From NCBI RefSeq assembly GCF_000282635.1, contig NZ_AKIW01000013.1:62001-126000 (forward strand): 64,000 bases of DNA, read 5' to 3'. Below are positions 17,238 to 25,880 of this stretch, piece by piece. The stretch comes from Variovorax sp. CF313 (GTDB lineage Bacteria; Pseudomonadota; Gammaproteobacteria; Burkholderiales; Burkholderiaceae_C). The notes below the pieces were generated by a model. That model searched no databases, was not told where the DNA came from, and saw only the letters and a list, made by a program, of their open reading frames with translations. The position numbers and the translations under genes were made by a program. Each line of letters begins with the position of its first letter. The stretch's first letter is position 1.

Positions 17238-17954
17238 ATGTCCACCAAAGCCCCAGCCCGCAAGACCAGCGCGAACGGCGCGGCCAACGCCCGCGAACAC
17301 AGTGTCGAGGAGATCGCCGAGAAGATCTCGGCAGCCATCCTCGAGCACCGTCTCGCGCCCGGCACGAAGCTGGGGGAAGACCGGCTGGCCACGATCTTCG
17401 CGACCAGCCGCGCCAAGGTGCGCGAAGTGCTGGCCCGGCTGGCTCACGAGCAGATCGTCGAGCTGGTGCCGCAACGCGGCGCCTTCGTCGCCAAGCCCAC
17501 CATCGAGCAGGCGCAGGACGTGTTCGAGGCGCGCCGCCTCATCGAACCCGGCGTGCTGCGCCGCCTCATCCGTACGCTCGACGACACCAAGAAGCAGCGC
17601 CTGCAGCGCCACATCGAACTCGAGGCCGACGCGCGGCGCCGCGACGACAAGCGCGCCATCGTCCGCCTGTCGGGTGAGTTCCATGTGCTGCTGGCCGAAC
17701 TGGCCGGCAACTCGGCTCTGGCGCGATCGATGCGCGAGCTGTCGGTGCTGACCTGCCTGATCATCTCGCTGTACGACGCCCCCACGGCCACCAGTTGCCG
17801 CGCCGACGAGCACGAGGAAATCGTCGCTGCCGTGAACCGCGGCGATGCCGAGCGCGCCGAGAAGCTGATGCTGCATCACCTCGATCACATCGAGCAGAGC
17901 CTGAAGCTGGACGACAGCGCCGAAGAGGTCGACCTCGAAAGCGTGTTCAGCTGA
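17238..17954 (+). CDS. GntR family regulator, FCD (FadR) subfamily
   Basis: 238 residues: N-terminal winged helix (about 20-85, LGEDRLATIFATSRAKVREVLARL and PQRGAFV) and an all-helical FCD ligand domain with the metal-binding pattern Asp...His (GEFHVLLAEL), and His near HEEIVAAV and HHLDHIE. Such regulators sense small organic acids and repress their catabolic operons. It is the last gene of the amide operon, 58 bases after the racemase-like gene, with a possible own -10 (TAGAAT) in the gap. ATG 17238 starts before the helix-turn-helix. Confidence 0.92.
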   Translation: MSTKAPARKTSANGAANAREHSVEEIAEKISAAILEHRLAPGTKLGEDRLATIFATSRAKVREVLARLAHEQIVELVPQRGAFVAKPTIEQAQDVFEARRLIEPGVLRRLIRTLDDTKKQRLQRHIELEADARRRDDKRAIVRLSGEFHVLLAELAGNSALARSMRELSVLTCLIISLYDAPTATSCRADEHEEIVAAVNRGDAERAEKLMLHHLDHIEQSLKLDDSAEEVDLESVFS

Positions 17955-18035
17955 AGCAGGAACGGTGCAGGCGAACCGTGCGCCCCGGAATTGGCACGAT
18001 CAATGACATCGTTCATGCGCCGCAGGCGCGGTTTC

Positions 18036-18275
18036 CTACAGTTCGATGAATGCCGACGTGGCCTTGTTGAGCGCCAGCTTGCCCTTGGCGGTGATCGATT
18101 CGACCTGGGCCAGCTGGCGTATCGCGCGCGCATCGGGCGCGCGGTCCGAGGGCGGAATGAAGGCCGTCACCAACTCTGCCGCACGCAGCACGCGCAGCCT
18201 GTCGATGTCTGCCGGCGTGTGAATGACGTATGGCAATTTCTGCTCGGCGATGACCCGAAGAAATTCCATGGACAT
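18036..18275 (-). CDS. Small hypothetical protein, 79 residues
   Basis: No family recognised. The protein is soluble and helical in character, with no signal peptide or Cys. Codon third positions are GC-rich as in neighbours, and AAGGAGACGGC lies just ahead of the start (18280-18290), which supports expression. It sits alone, convergent with the GntR gene, with a palindrome about 86 bases upstream. Confidence 0.6.
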   Translation of the reverse strand: MSMEFLRVIAEQKLPYVIHTPADIDRLRVLRAAELVTAFIPPSDRAPDARAIRQLAQVESITAKGKLALNKATSAFIEL

Positions 18276-18479
18276 GAGCCGTCTCCTTGGGTTGAGGGCG
18301 GGAGCGACATTTTGCGCACAAACAATTGGCGTTGTCTAAACCCTGAGCCGGGCATGCCTTTACACGCGTGTACCGAAGTGTTCCTTTCGCGCTGAAAGGA
18401 GCGACGCAGGTGCCAGTTTGTTTCTGGTAACCGGGCGATTATTTTTTTTGAGCGTCAGGGCCGGCCAAACTGTCGCCGC
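18276..18479. other. Intergenic region with a 12-bp palindrome
   Basis: About 200 bases between folA and the small gene, both minus strand. It contains the perfect palindrome TACACGCGTGTA at 18361-18372 and a run of eight T at 18442-18449. No gene seen. Confidence 0.6.
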
Positions 18480-19013
18480 TCATCCGTTCGGGGATGCGAT
18501 GCGCTCGTAGGTCACGAAGCTGAAGCCCAGGCCTTCCTTGGCCGAGACATGCGATTCGCGCTGCGTCTCGCGCCATACGGCTGCGTCGAGATCCGGAGCA
18601 TAGGCATCGCCTTCGTAGTTGCGCGCAACCTCGGTCACGACCGCGCGCTGCGCGAGCGGCTCGGCTTCGGCGTAGATCTGCGCGCCGCCGATCACCCACA
18701 CGGCGTCGGCCTTCGATGACGATTCGCAAAGCGACAGTGCCTCCTGCAGGCTGCCTGCGCGCAGCGCGCCGTCGGCCTGCCAGCCGGGCTGCCGCGTCAC
18801 CACGATGTTCTGCCGGCCCGGCAGTGGCCGGAAGCGTGGCGGCAGCGAGTCCCAGGTCTTGCGGCCCATGATCACCGGCGCGCCCACGGTCTGCTGCTTG
18901 AAGTGCGCCATGTCCTCCGGGATGTGCCAGGGGATCGTGTTGTTCGCGCCGATCACGCCGTTGGCGGCGCGCGCGAAGATGAGGTTGACGCGGGGCTTGC
19001 TCATTCCGCTCAT
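18480..19013 (-). CDS. folA: Dihydrofolate reductase
   Basis: 177 residues. Reduces dihydrofolate with NADPH in the cytoplasm, completing the cycle driven by ThyA. Motifs: [23 protein letters not shown] (catalytic Asp in PED), [11 protein letters not shown], and [10 protein letters not shown] for NADPH binding. The start at 19013 overlaps the thyA stop (ATGA), so the two are translationally coupled; a second ATG at 19004 is possible. Confidence 0.96.
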   Translation of the reverse strand: MSGMSKPRVNLIFARAANGVIGANNTIPWHIPEDMAHFKQQTVGAPVIMGRKTWDSLPPRFRPLPGRQNIVVTRQPGWQADGALRAGSLQEALSLCESSSKADAVWVIGGAQIYAEAEPLAQRAVVTEVARNYEGDAYAPDLDAAVWRETQRESHVSAKEGLGFSFVTYERIASPNG

Positions 19014-19852
19014 ACCGCCACGGGCGCCTTGATCGGATCGCCGTGCCGGTAGTCCAGCACCTCGAAGTCTTCGTACTGGTATTCGAAGATCGACGCCGGC
19101 TTGCGCTTGATGTTCAGCGTGGGGTACGGGTAGGGCGTGCGGCTCAGCTGCAGCGCGACCTGTTCGGCATGGTTGCTGTAGATGTGGCAGTCGCCGCCGG
19201 TCCAGATGAAGTCGCCCACGTCGAGGTCGCACTGCTGCGCCACCATGTGCGTGAGCAGCGCGTAGCTCGCGATGTTGAAGGGCACGCCCAGGAAGATGTC
19301 GGCGCTGCGCTGGTAGAGCTGGCAGCTGAGCTTGCCCCGTTCGCCTTCGGCCTGCGGCGGCGCCACGTAGAACTGGAAGAAGGCATGGCAGGGCATCAGC
19401 GCCATCTTCGACAGCTCGGCCACGTTCCATGCGCTCACGATGATGCGGCGCGAATCGGGGTTGCTCTTCAGCGTCTTGATGACGTCGGCGATCTGGTCGA
19501 TGTGGCCGCCGTCGGGCGTGGGCCAGCTGCGCCATTGCACGCCGTATACCGGGCCCAGGTCACCGTCCTCGCGCGCCCATTCGTCCCAGATGGTGACGCC
19601 GCGTTCCTTGAGCCAGTTGTTGTTGCTCGACCCGGTCAGGAACCACAGCAGCTCCTGGATGATGGACTTCAGGTGCACCTTCTTCGTGGTGACCAGCGGG
19701 AAGCCCTCGTTCAGGTCGAAGCGCATCTGGTGGCCGAACACGCTCTTGGTGCCCGTGCCCGTGCGGTCGCTCTTGAAGACGCCATGCGTGTCGACGTGGC
19801 GCATGAAGTCTTCGTACTGGGAGCGGACGGGGCGGGCGGGCGTGGAGGTCAT
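19010..19852 (-). CDS. thyA: Thymidylate synthase
   Basis: 280 residues. Methylates dUMP to dTMP using methylene-tetrahydrofolate. Visible motifs: GTKSVFG near the N-terminus, VYGVQWRSW, the active-site Cys in [31 protein letters not shown] and the C-terminal DPIKAPVAV. Typical length. First gene of a thyA-folA pair on the minus strand, divergent from the nitrile hydratase genes, with about 70 bases between the two starts. Confidence 0.98.
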   Translation of the reverse strand: MTSTPARPVRSQYEDFMRHVDTHGVFKSDRTGTGTKSVFGHQMRFDLNEGFPLVTTKKVHLKSIIQELLWFLTGSSNNNWLKERGVTIWDEWAREDGDLGPVYGVQWRSWPTPDGGHIDQIADVIKTLKSNPDSRRIIVSAWNVAELSKMALMPCHAFFQFYVAPPQAEGERGKLSCQLYQRSADIFLGVPFNIASYALLTHMVAQQCDLDVGDFIWTGGDCHIYSNHAEQVALQLSRTPYPYPTLNIKRKPASIFEYQYEDFEVLDYRHGDPIKAPVAV

Positions 19853-19922
19853 GGGCGAAAGGCTTCCGGGGGATCTGGCGGGAGGCTTCGAATTTTAAGT
19901 GCCCGGGCGTAGCATCGCCGGA

Positions 19923-20588
19923 ATGAGCGCAGACCACCCCCACGACGACAGCGGCCACGGTCACCACCACGATCATGACCACGAACACAGCGAACTCGGC
20001 GAGATGGACCTGCGCGTGCGTGCGCTCGAAAGCGTGCTCGCGCAGAAGGGCTACATCGACCCGGGCGCGCTCGACGTGCTGATCGACACCTACCAGACCC
20101 GCATCGGCCCGCGCAACGGCGCAAGGGTGGTGGCGCGGGCCTGGGTCGATCCGGCCTTCCGGCAGTGGCTGCTGGCCGACGCCACGGCAGCCATCGCCTC
20201 GCTGGGCTACGCGGGGCGGCAGGGCGAGCACATGGTGGCAGTGGAGAACACCGGCGATACGCACCACATGGTGGTGTGCACCCTGTGCAGTTGCTATCCG
20301 TGGCCGGTGCTGGGCCTGCCGCCCACCTGGTACAAGAGCGCGCCGTACCGCTCGCGCGCGGTGAAGGACCCGCGCGGCGTGCTCGCCGATTTCGGCGTGA
20401 CCCTGCCCGAGACCACGCGCATCCGCGTGTGGGATTCGACCGCCGAGGTGCGCTACCTCGTCATCCCGCAGCGGCCCACCGGCACCGAAGGCCTGAGCGA
20501 AGAAGAGCTCGCCGCATTGGTTTCACGCGATTCGATGATCGGCACGCGGCTGGCCGGTGCACCAGTTGAAGCCGGGAGCGACGCATGA
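19923..20588 (+). CDS. nthA: Nitrile hydratase alpha subunit, cobalt type
   Basis: 221 residues. Hydrates nitriles to amides with the beta subunit. The metal-binding claw is CTLCSC (Cys119, Cys122, Ser123, Cys124) within [11 protein letters not shown]; Thr in the second position marks the cobalt type, Ser the iron type. The N-terminus is His/Asp-rich (about residues 4-21), seen in some other Co enzymes and possibly metal binding. The stop overlaps the beta start (ATGA at 20585). ATG 19923 precedes the His-rich segment. No amidase or cobalt importer gene is adjacent. Confidence 0.95.
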   Translation: MSADHPHDDSGHGHHHDHDHEHSELGEMDLRVRALESVLAQKGYIDPGALDVLIDTYQTRIGPRNGARVVARAWVDPAFRQWLLADATAAIASLGYAGRQGEHMVAVENTGDTHHMVVCTLCSCYPWPVLGLPPTWYKSAPYRSRAVKDPRGVLADFGVTLPETTRIRVWDSTAEVRYLVIPQRPTGTEGLSEEELAALVSRDSMIGTRLAGAPVEAGSDA

Positions 20589-21250
20589 GCTACGCGACGA
20601 AGGCCGACCTCGGCGGACAGCCCGGCTTCGGCAAGGTGGTGCCTGAAGCCGAGGGCGAGCTTTTTCATGCCGATTGGGAGCCGCGCGCGCTGGCGCTCGT
20701 GCTGGCCATGGGCGCGACGGGCTCGTGGAACATCGACGCGAGCCGCTCCGTGCGCGAGACGCTGCCCGACTATGGCGAGCTGAGCTACTACCAGATCTGG
20801 CTTCGCGCGCTGGAGCAGCTGATGCTGCAGCGCGGGCAGCTCTTTCCCGACGAGATCGCCAGCGGCGAGGTGAGCCATGCTGCCGCGCCCGTGGCCCGCG
20901 TGCTGCGCGCGGCCGATGTGCAGTCGGTGCTCGCCAAAGGCTCGCCCGCCGAGCGGCCGGCGCCTGCACCGGCCCGCTTTGCCCTGGGGCAGAAGGTGCG
21001 TATGCACCTCGGCAAGGTCGACCATCACACGCGGCTGCCGGCCTATGTGCAGGGCAAGCGCGGCACCATCGTTCACGTACATGGCGCGCATGTGTTCGCA
21101 GACACCAACGCGCAAGGGCTCGGCGAGCAACCGCAGTGGCTCTACACGGTGGAGTTCGACGAAGCCGAACTGTGGGGCGACGATGCGCCGCGCCAGAACC
21201 TCTCGGTGTCGGTGGATGCGTGGGAGAGCTATCTCGAGGCCGTGGCATGA
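20585..21250 (+). CDS. nthB: Nitrile hydratase beta subunit
   Basis: 221 residues. The N-terminal part ([38 protein letters not shown]) and the C-terminal SH3-like part ([52 protein letters not shown]) are characteristic. It forms the heterodimer interface over the metal site of the alpha subunit. Overlaps nthA by 4 bases, so subunit synthesis is coupled. Confidence 0.96.
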   Translation: MSYATKADLGGQPGFGKVVPEAEGELFHADWEPRALALVLAMGATGSWNIDASRSVRETLPDYGELSYYQIWLRALEQLMLQRGQLFPDEIASGEVSHAAAPVARVLRAADVQSVLAKGSPAERPAPAPARFALGQKVRMHLGKVDHHTRLPAYVQGKRGTIVHVHGAHVFADTNAQGLGEQPQWLYTVEFDEAELWGDDAPRQNLSVSVDAWESYLEAVA

Positions 21251-21311
21251 GCGCCGCGCCGGGCCGCCCCAAGCAAGCTCGCACCGCAGTGCGAAGCACG
21301 AAGGTATTCCA
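21247..21311 (+). repeat. 65-bp repeat-like insert at the nthB/accessory junction
   Basis: A 65-bp segment flanked by the direct repeat ATGAGCG (21247-21253 and 21312-21318). The interior resembles a small intergenic repeat with an inverted core GCAC-CGCA-GTGC. It leaves a 22-codon open frame starting at the nthB ATGA overlap and ending in another ATGA overlap with the accessory gene. Only one copy is recognised in this window, so the repeat status is from the flanking duplication and memory of similar elements. Confidence 0.45.
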
Positions 21312-21680
21312 ATGAGCGGCGAGCGCATGCCGCTGTCGCCCGGCATGCCGCGCGATGCGGACGGGCCGGTGTTCAGCGCGCCATGGGAGGCCCAGGCCTT
21401 CGCGATGACGCTGGCGCTGCACGAGCGCGGCCTCTTCACATGGCCCGAATGGGCCGAGGCGCTGGCGGCGCAGATCTCCGAGGCTCAGGCCGCGGGCGAC
21501 CCCGACACCGGCCAGACCTACTACCTGCACTGGCTGGCCGCGCTCGAGAAGCTCGTGGCCGCCAAGGGCGCCAGCTCGGGCGACGAACTGGCCCGCTACC
21601 GGCATGCCTGGGAGCACGCGGCCGGCCGCACGCCGCATGGGCAGCCGATCGAGCTGCGCGGGGAAGACTTTCCGGGTTGA
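21312..21680 (+). CDS. Nitrile hydratase accessory (activator) protein
   Basis: 122 residues resembling the small P14K/NhlE-type accessory subunit that helps load cobalt into the alpha subunit by exchange. It shares the N-terminal fold pattern of the beta subunit (VFSAPWEAQAFAMTLALHERGLFTWPEWAEAL, TYYLHWLAALEKLV). ATG 21312 immediately follows the 65-bp insert; no strong ribosome site is seen, so translation may be re-initiated from the upstream 22-codon frame. Confidence 0.87.
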   Translation: MSGERMPLSPGMPRDADGPVFSAPWEAQAFAMTLALHERGLFTWPEWAEALAAQISEAQAAGDPDTGQTYYLHWLAALEKLVAAKGASSGDELARYRHAWEHAAGRTPHGQPIELRGEDFPG

Positions 21681-21805
21681 ACTTTTCCGGCTGAAGTGTC
21701 TGTAGAGTGCGTGCGGCAGCGCCCGCATCGTGAGCTTGATCCGTTCGCGAGTCGGGTGATAGCCTGCCGCGCTTTCCTCGACATTCCTTCAACAGAACGG
21801 ACAAC

Positions 21806-23098
21806 ATGACGACTCACTCGCGCCATCCCGCTTCGGCTTCTTCGGCCATGAAATCCCGGACTCCCGCTCGCCGCCACATGCTCGCCATCGCCCAGTGCAC
21901 CGCGCTCGCGTGCGCCCTGCTGACTGGCAACGCCATGGCCCAGAAGCCGCACCAGGGCGTGCTCGACGCCGCCACGCAAAGCAAGGACGAGGCGCTGAAG
22001 ATGCTGGAGCGCATGGTCAACATCGACTCCGGCTCGGCCGACACGGCGGGCCTGGACAAGGTCCGCGAGATGGCGGTGGAAGAGCTGCGCAAGCTCGGCG
22101 CGCGCATCGAGACCTTTCCGGCCGATCCGCATCCCGGCACCAACGTGGTGGCCACGCTGACAGGGCAGGGCAAGAAGAAGATCCTGATCCTCGCGCACAT
22201 GGACACCGTCTTCAAGGAGGGCACGGCCGCGGCCAAGCCCTTCTACATCAAGGATGGCCGCGCCTACGGCCCCGGCGTGATGGACGACAAGGGCGGCGTG
22301 ATCGCCGGGCTCTATGCGCTGAAGATCCTCAAGCAGGTCGGCTTCCAGGACTACGGGCAGATCACCTTCCTGCTCGACACCAACGAAGAGGTCGGCTCCG
22401 TCGGCACCAGCGCGCTGATCGAGCGCATCGCCAAGCAGCACGACGTGGCGTTGAACCTGGAGCCGGGCCGACCGGCCGATGGCCTCGTGGTCGAGCGCAA
22501 GGGCTCGGCCACCGCGCTCGTCGAGGTGAAGGGGCTGGCCGCTCACGCGGGCGTGGCGCCCGAGGCCGGCCGCAATGCGGCGATGGAAGTGGCGCACCAG
22601 GTGCTGCAGCTGTCGAAGACGGCCGATGCCGCGAAGAAGACCACGGTCAACTTCACGGTGCTCACGGCCAATGGACCGACCAACGTGATTCCGGCGACCG
22701 CGAGCGCCAAGGGCGACGTGCGCGCGGCCACGCCCGAGGAGCTCGACCGCGTCGAGAAAGACCTGGTCCGCATCTCGCAGAACAAGCTGATCCCCGAGAC
22801 CGAGGTGCGCGTGCGACTGATCCGCGGCCTGCCGCCGATGCCGCGTTCGCCCGCGTCCGACAAGCTGGTGCGCATGGCCGAAGGCATCTACGGCGAGATC
22901 GGCAAGAAGCTCACCATCGAGAGCAGCGGCGGCGCGGCCGATGCGAGCCTGGTGGCAGGCGTCGGCGTGCCGGTGCTCGATGGCTTCGGCATCGTGGGTG
23001 GCGGCATCCACACGCCGGAGGAATATGCGGAGGTAGAGAGCGTGGTGCCGCGCCTCTACCTGCTGTCGCGCATGCTGATGGACCTGAGCGCCAACTGA
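21806..23098 (+). CDS. Secreted M20 family metallopeptidase (glutamate carboxypeptidase-like)
   Basis: 430 residues. After an N-terminal extension there is a signal peptide ending NAMAQ. Zinc ligands and catalytic residues of M20 enzymes are seen: AHMDTV (His and Asp), MDDKGG, DTNEEVGS (Glu base and ligand) and a late His in GGIHTPEEY. Closest in style to CPG2-type carboxypeptidases that release C-terminal Glu, for example from folate. Start 21806 gives a long positively charged lead; ATG 21848 is an equally good signal-peptide start. Confidence 0.9.
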   Translation: MTTHSRHPASASSAMKSRTPARRHMLAIAQCTALACALLTGNAMAQKPHQGVLDAATQSKDEALKMLERMVNIDSGSADTAGLDKVREMAVEELRKLGARIETFPADPHPGTNVVATLTGQGKKKILILAHMDTVFKEGTAAAKPFYIKDGRAYGPGVMDDKGGVIAGLYALKILKQVGFQDYGQITFLLDTNEEVGSVGTSALIERIAKQHDVALNLEPGRPADGLVVERKGSATALVEVKGLAAHAGVAPEAGRNAAMEVAHQVLQLSKTADAAKKTTVNFTVLTANGPTNVIPATASAKGDVRAATPEELDRVEKDLVRISQNKLIPETEVRVRLIRGLPPMPRSPASDKLVRMAEGIYGEIGKKLTIESSGGAADASLVAGVGVPVLDGFGIVGGGIHTPEEYAEVESVVPRLYLLSRMLMDLSAN

Positions 23099-23106
23099 GC
23101 AGGCGC

Positions 23107-23811
23107 TCAGCCGCGCTTCGGAATGCCCAGCCCCGCCACCACGGCGGGGCGCGCCACGAAGGCTTCGAGCGCGCGCGCCACGTTCGGAAAATCCTTGAAG
23201 CCCACGAGGTCCGCTGCCTCGTAGAAGCCGATCAGGTTGCGCACCCACGGGAAGGTGGCGATGTCGGCGACGGTGTAGCTGTCGCCCACGATCCACGCGC
23301 GGTCCGACAGGCGCTTGTCGAGCACGCCGAGCAGGCGCTTCGATTCGGCCACGTAGCGGTCGCGCGGGCGCTTGTCTTCATAGTCCTTGCCGGCGAACTT
23401 GTTGAAGAAGCCGAGCTGGCCGAACATCGGGCCGATGCCGCCCATCTGGAACATCACCCACTGCAGGGTTTCGTAGCGGCCGGCGGCGTCCTGCGGAATG
23501 AACTTGCCGGTCTTCTCGGCGAGGTACATGAGGATGGCGCCCGATTCGAACAGCGCCAGCGGCTTGCCGCCCGGGCCATTGGGGTCGAGGATGGCCGGGA
23601 TCTTGTTGTTCGGGTTGAGCGACAGGAATGCCGACGACGTCTGGTCGTGGGTCTCGAAGCTCACGAGGTGCGGCTCGTACGGCAGGCCGGTCTCCTCCAG
23701 CATGATCGACACCTTCACGCCGTTGGGCGTGGGCAGCGAGTACAGCTGCAGCCGGTCAGGATGCTGCGCGGGCCATTTTTTCGTGATGGGAAAGCTCGAG
23801 AGATCGGTCAT
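23107..23811 (-). CDS. Nu-class glutathione S-transferase (YfcG/YghU-like)
   Basis: 234 residues. The N-terminal thioredoxin fold has YSLPTPNGVKVSIMLEE and SLNPNNKIPAILDP, which match E. coli YfcG-type enzymes; these act as GSH-dependent disulfide oxidoreductases rather than conjugating enzymes. The helical C-terminal domain follows (about 105-230). It is convergent with the M20 gene, 8 bases apart, and lies downstream of the PhnD-like gene on the minus strand. Confidence 0.9.
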   Translation of the reverse strand: MTDLSSFPITKKWPAQHPDRLQLYSLPTPNGVKVSIMLEETGLPYEPHLVSFETHDQTSSAFLSLNPNNKIPAILDPNGPGGKPLALFESGAILMYLAEKTGKFIPQDAAGRYETLQWVMFQMGGIGPMFGQLGFFNKFAGKDYEDKRPRDRYVAESKRLLGVLDKRLSDRAWIVGDSYTVADIATFPWVRNLIGFYEAADLVGFKDFPNVARALEAFVARPAVVAGLGIPKRG

Positions 23812-23893
23812 GGAGGGAGTCCTTGGGAGGGAGACGGCAAGCGCCGGATTCTGCCCGGGCCGGGCAGGCGGCGTGCGCGTACGGCCTTGCCCC

Positions 23894-24730
23894 TCAGATC
23901 CCCAGCCAGCTCATCAGCGAGGACTCGACGTCGGACGAAGGCGTGACGAAGCCGACATAGGTGGACGCAGCGAGCGCGCGCTTGCCGGCGTCGGTCTGCG
24001 CCAGGCTCAGCAGCGCATCGCGCGCCGCGTTCACCGTGGCCGCATCGAGCTTGCGCGACGCGAGCCATTGCTTGATCGGCACTGCGCGCGATTCCGCGCA
24101 GACCTTGCCGCCGCCGTCTTTCCAGGTCTTGATCACGCCGGAGGCTGCCGTTGCACCGTAGGCTGCAAAGCCGTTCTGCACGTAGAAGGGCACGGCCTCC
24201 TGGAAGCGCGTGTTGGTGACCTTGACCGCGGTGCCCTGCAGTCCCTGCTCGCGCAGCATCGCGCGCGTGATCACCGCGGTGATCGAGTCGGCGTCGGGCA
24301 TGACCAGCTGCTTGCCGGCCACGCTCTTCCAGTCGGAGATCGGCTGCTGTTCCTTGCACAGGAAGGACACCTTGTAGTCGGTGTAGCCGGTGGTCCAGGC
24401 GAATGCGCTGTACTGCCCGCCCTTGATGGCGCCGAGCGCCACGTGCGACGGGTGCACGAAGGCGAAGTCGACCTGCTGCTGCTTCAGCGCGTCGCGCGCA
24501 CCGTTGTACGAATTGAGGATCTTGATCGTCACCGGCTGCTTGAGCGCCTTCGACAGCACCTCGGCGATGGGCTCGAAGCGGGCGGTGACCTGCGCGTCGG
24601 ACACGTTGTAGCTCACGCCTTCGCTGACACCGATCACAAAGGCGTGTGACGAAGCGCAGGTTGCGAGAAGCAGCGCGGCCGTACCGCGGGCGATGGTGCC
24701 AGGTGAATGGAGGGCGGCGCGGTGTTTCAT
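23894..24730 (-). CDS. PhnD-like phosphate/phosphonate ABC substrate-binding protein
   Basis: 278 residues with a signal peptide (LLLATCASSHA). The mature protein has FEPIAEVLSKALKQPVTIKI, DFAFVHPSHVALGA and LVMPDADSITAVITR, the lobes of PhnD/SsuA-like binding proteins. No permease or ATPase gene is nearby, so it is an orphan binding protein; it could serve an importer elsewhere or be a sensor partner. An 18-bp dyad lies about 26 bases ahead of the start. Confidence 0.82.
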   Translation of the reverse strand: MKHRAALHSPGTIARGTAALLLATCASSHAFVIGVSEGVSYNVSDAQVTARFEPIAEVLSKALKQPVTIKILNSYNGARDALKQQQVDFAFVHPSHVALGAIKGGQYSAFAWTTGYTDYKVSFLCKEQQPISDWKSVAGKQLVMPDADSITAVITRAMLREQGLQGTAVKVTNTRFQEAVPFYVQNGFAAYGATAASGVIKTWKDGGGKVCAESRAVPIKQWLASRKLDAATVNAARDALLSLAQTDAGKRALAASTYVGFVTPSSDVESSLMSWLGI

Positions 24731-24755
24731 GGGGACTTTTTCCGGAGGGTGGTGT

Positions 24756-24773
24756 TGTAACTAAATTATTACA
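24756..24773. promoter_or_regulatory. AT-rich dyad ahead of the PhnD-like gene
   Basis: TGTAA-CTAAATTA-TTACA: 5-bp inverted arms around an 8-bp AT-rich centre in the only AT-rich patch of this region. Position fits an operator overlapping the promoter of the minus-strand PhnD-like gene. Cognate regulator unknown. Confidence 0.4.
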
Positions 24774-24873
24774 TTCATCCACTCGAAGGAACAAGCCCGG
24801 ACCGCAGGGTTAGCACTGATGAAACAACACTCCGGCGGCCCGCGGGCCGACCGGGCGAGGCGCTATCGCAGGA

Positions 24874-25752
24874 TCAGCCCCGCAGCAGCACTTCCTCGAC
24901 CTTGATCGACGGCACGTTCTCGCCGCCCGACTTCACCATGTCCTTCGGCCGGTCGAGGAAGACCAGCTGCCCATCGGCGTCGAACTTGCCCAGGTCGCCC
25001 GAGTGGTGCCAGCCGAAGCGCTGCGCGTTCGCCGTCGCCTCCGGGTCCTTGTAGTAGTCCAGCATCACGTTGGGTCCGCGAAAGACGATCTCGCCGACCT
25101 GCTCCGGCCCGAGCAGGTCGCCCTCATCGCCCATCACGGCGACCTCGTTCACCAGCGTGCCCACGCCCCAATACGAGCCGAAGCGCTTGCGCTGCTCCTG
25201 CACCTCGAAGATGGTGGCGCCGGGGTACATCTCGGTCTGGCCCGAGACGAGTGCGAAGTTGGGGCAGAACCCGTCGAGCAGGCGCAGCAACTGCGTGCGC
25301 GACATCGGCGCCATCGCGTAGACGCACAGCCGCAGGCTCGACAGGTCGCGCGCGGCGCGCTGCGGCTGCGCGAGGAGCGCACCGTACATCATCGGCAGGC
25401 CGACCATCACCGTGATCCGGTGGCGCTCAATGGCGGCGAGCACCGCGCCGGGGTCGAAGCCGCGCAGGACGACGAGCGCGCCGCCCACCGCCAGCGCCGA
25501 CATCAGCACCGTGTGCTGGCCGCAATGGAACAGCGGCAGCACGCAGCTCCACACGTCGGCGCGCTCGGGGCTGCTGCCTCATTCGATCATGTTGCTCAGC
25601 AGCACCGAGTGCACCGACGCATGCGAATGCATCACGCCCTTCTGGCGCCCAGTGGTGCCGCTGATGTACATGATGAGCGCAAGCTGTGTGCTGTCGATGG
25701 GCACTTCGGGCAGCGTGTGAGGTCCCTGCGCGAGATGCGCGGATGGAACTGC
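24874..25752 (-). pseudogene. Decayed AMP-dependent acyl-CoA ligase
   Basis: Two stretches in the same frame are clearly one acyl-adenylate-forming enzyme: the P-loop region MYISGTTGRQKGVMHSH, then, after an in-frame TGA at 25579-25581, WSCVLPLFHCGQHT, SGQTEMYPG, HSGDLGKFDADGQLVFLDRPKD and SGGENVPSIKVEEVLLRG. The TGA stands where relatives have Trp (TGG), so a single base change explains it. About 150 N-terminal residues and the C-terminal lid with the catalytic Lys are missing. The conserved Thr of YTSGTTG is Ile. The gene is dead. Confidence 0.85.
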
Positions 25753-25880
25753 GGCGGCGCGAGGCCGGTGGGGGCTGCAGGTATGCTCTGTGTCTCCGTT
25801 CTTCGGTGATGGGCGCAGCCCCAAGGCTGGCCGCCGCACCGCGCTTGCGAAGACTGGCTACACGCAGAACGCCCCAGGGC

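Noticed and set aside
19923..21680. Thiocyanate hydrolase instead of nitrile hydratase
   Set aside because: There are two separate subunit genes plus an accessory gene in the nitrile hydratase order, and the beta subunit is not split as in thiocyanate hydrolase.
22164..23946. Reverse-strand and shifted open frames across the M20 and GST genes
   Set aside because: No motif matches; they mirror the real genes, whose catalytic residues are intact.
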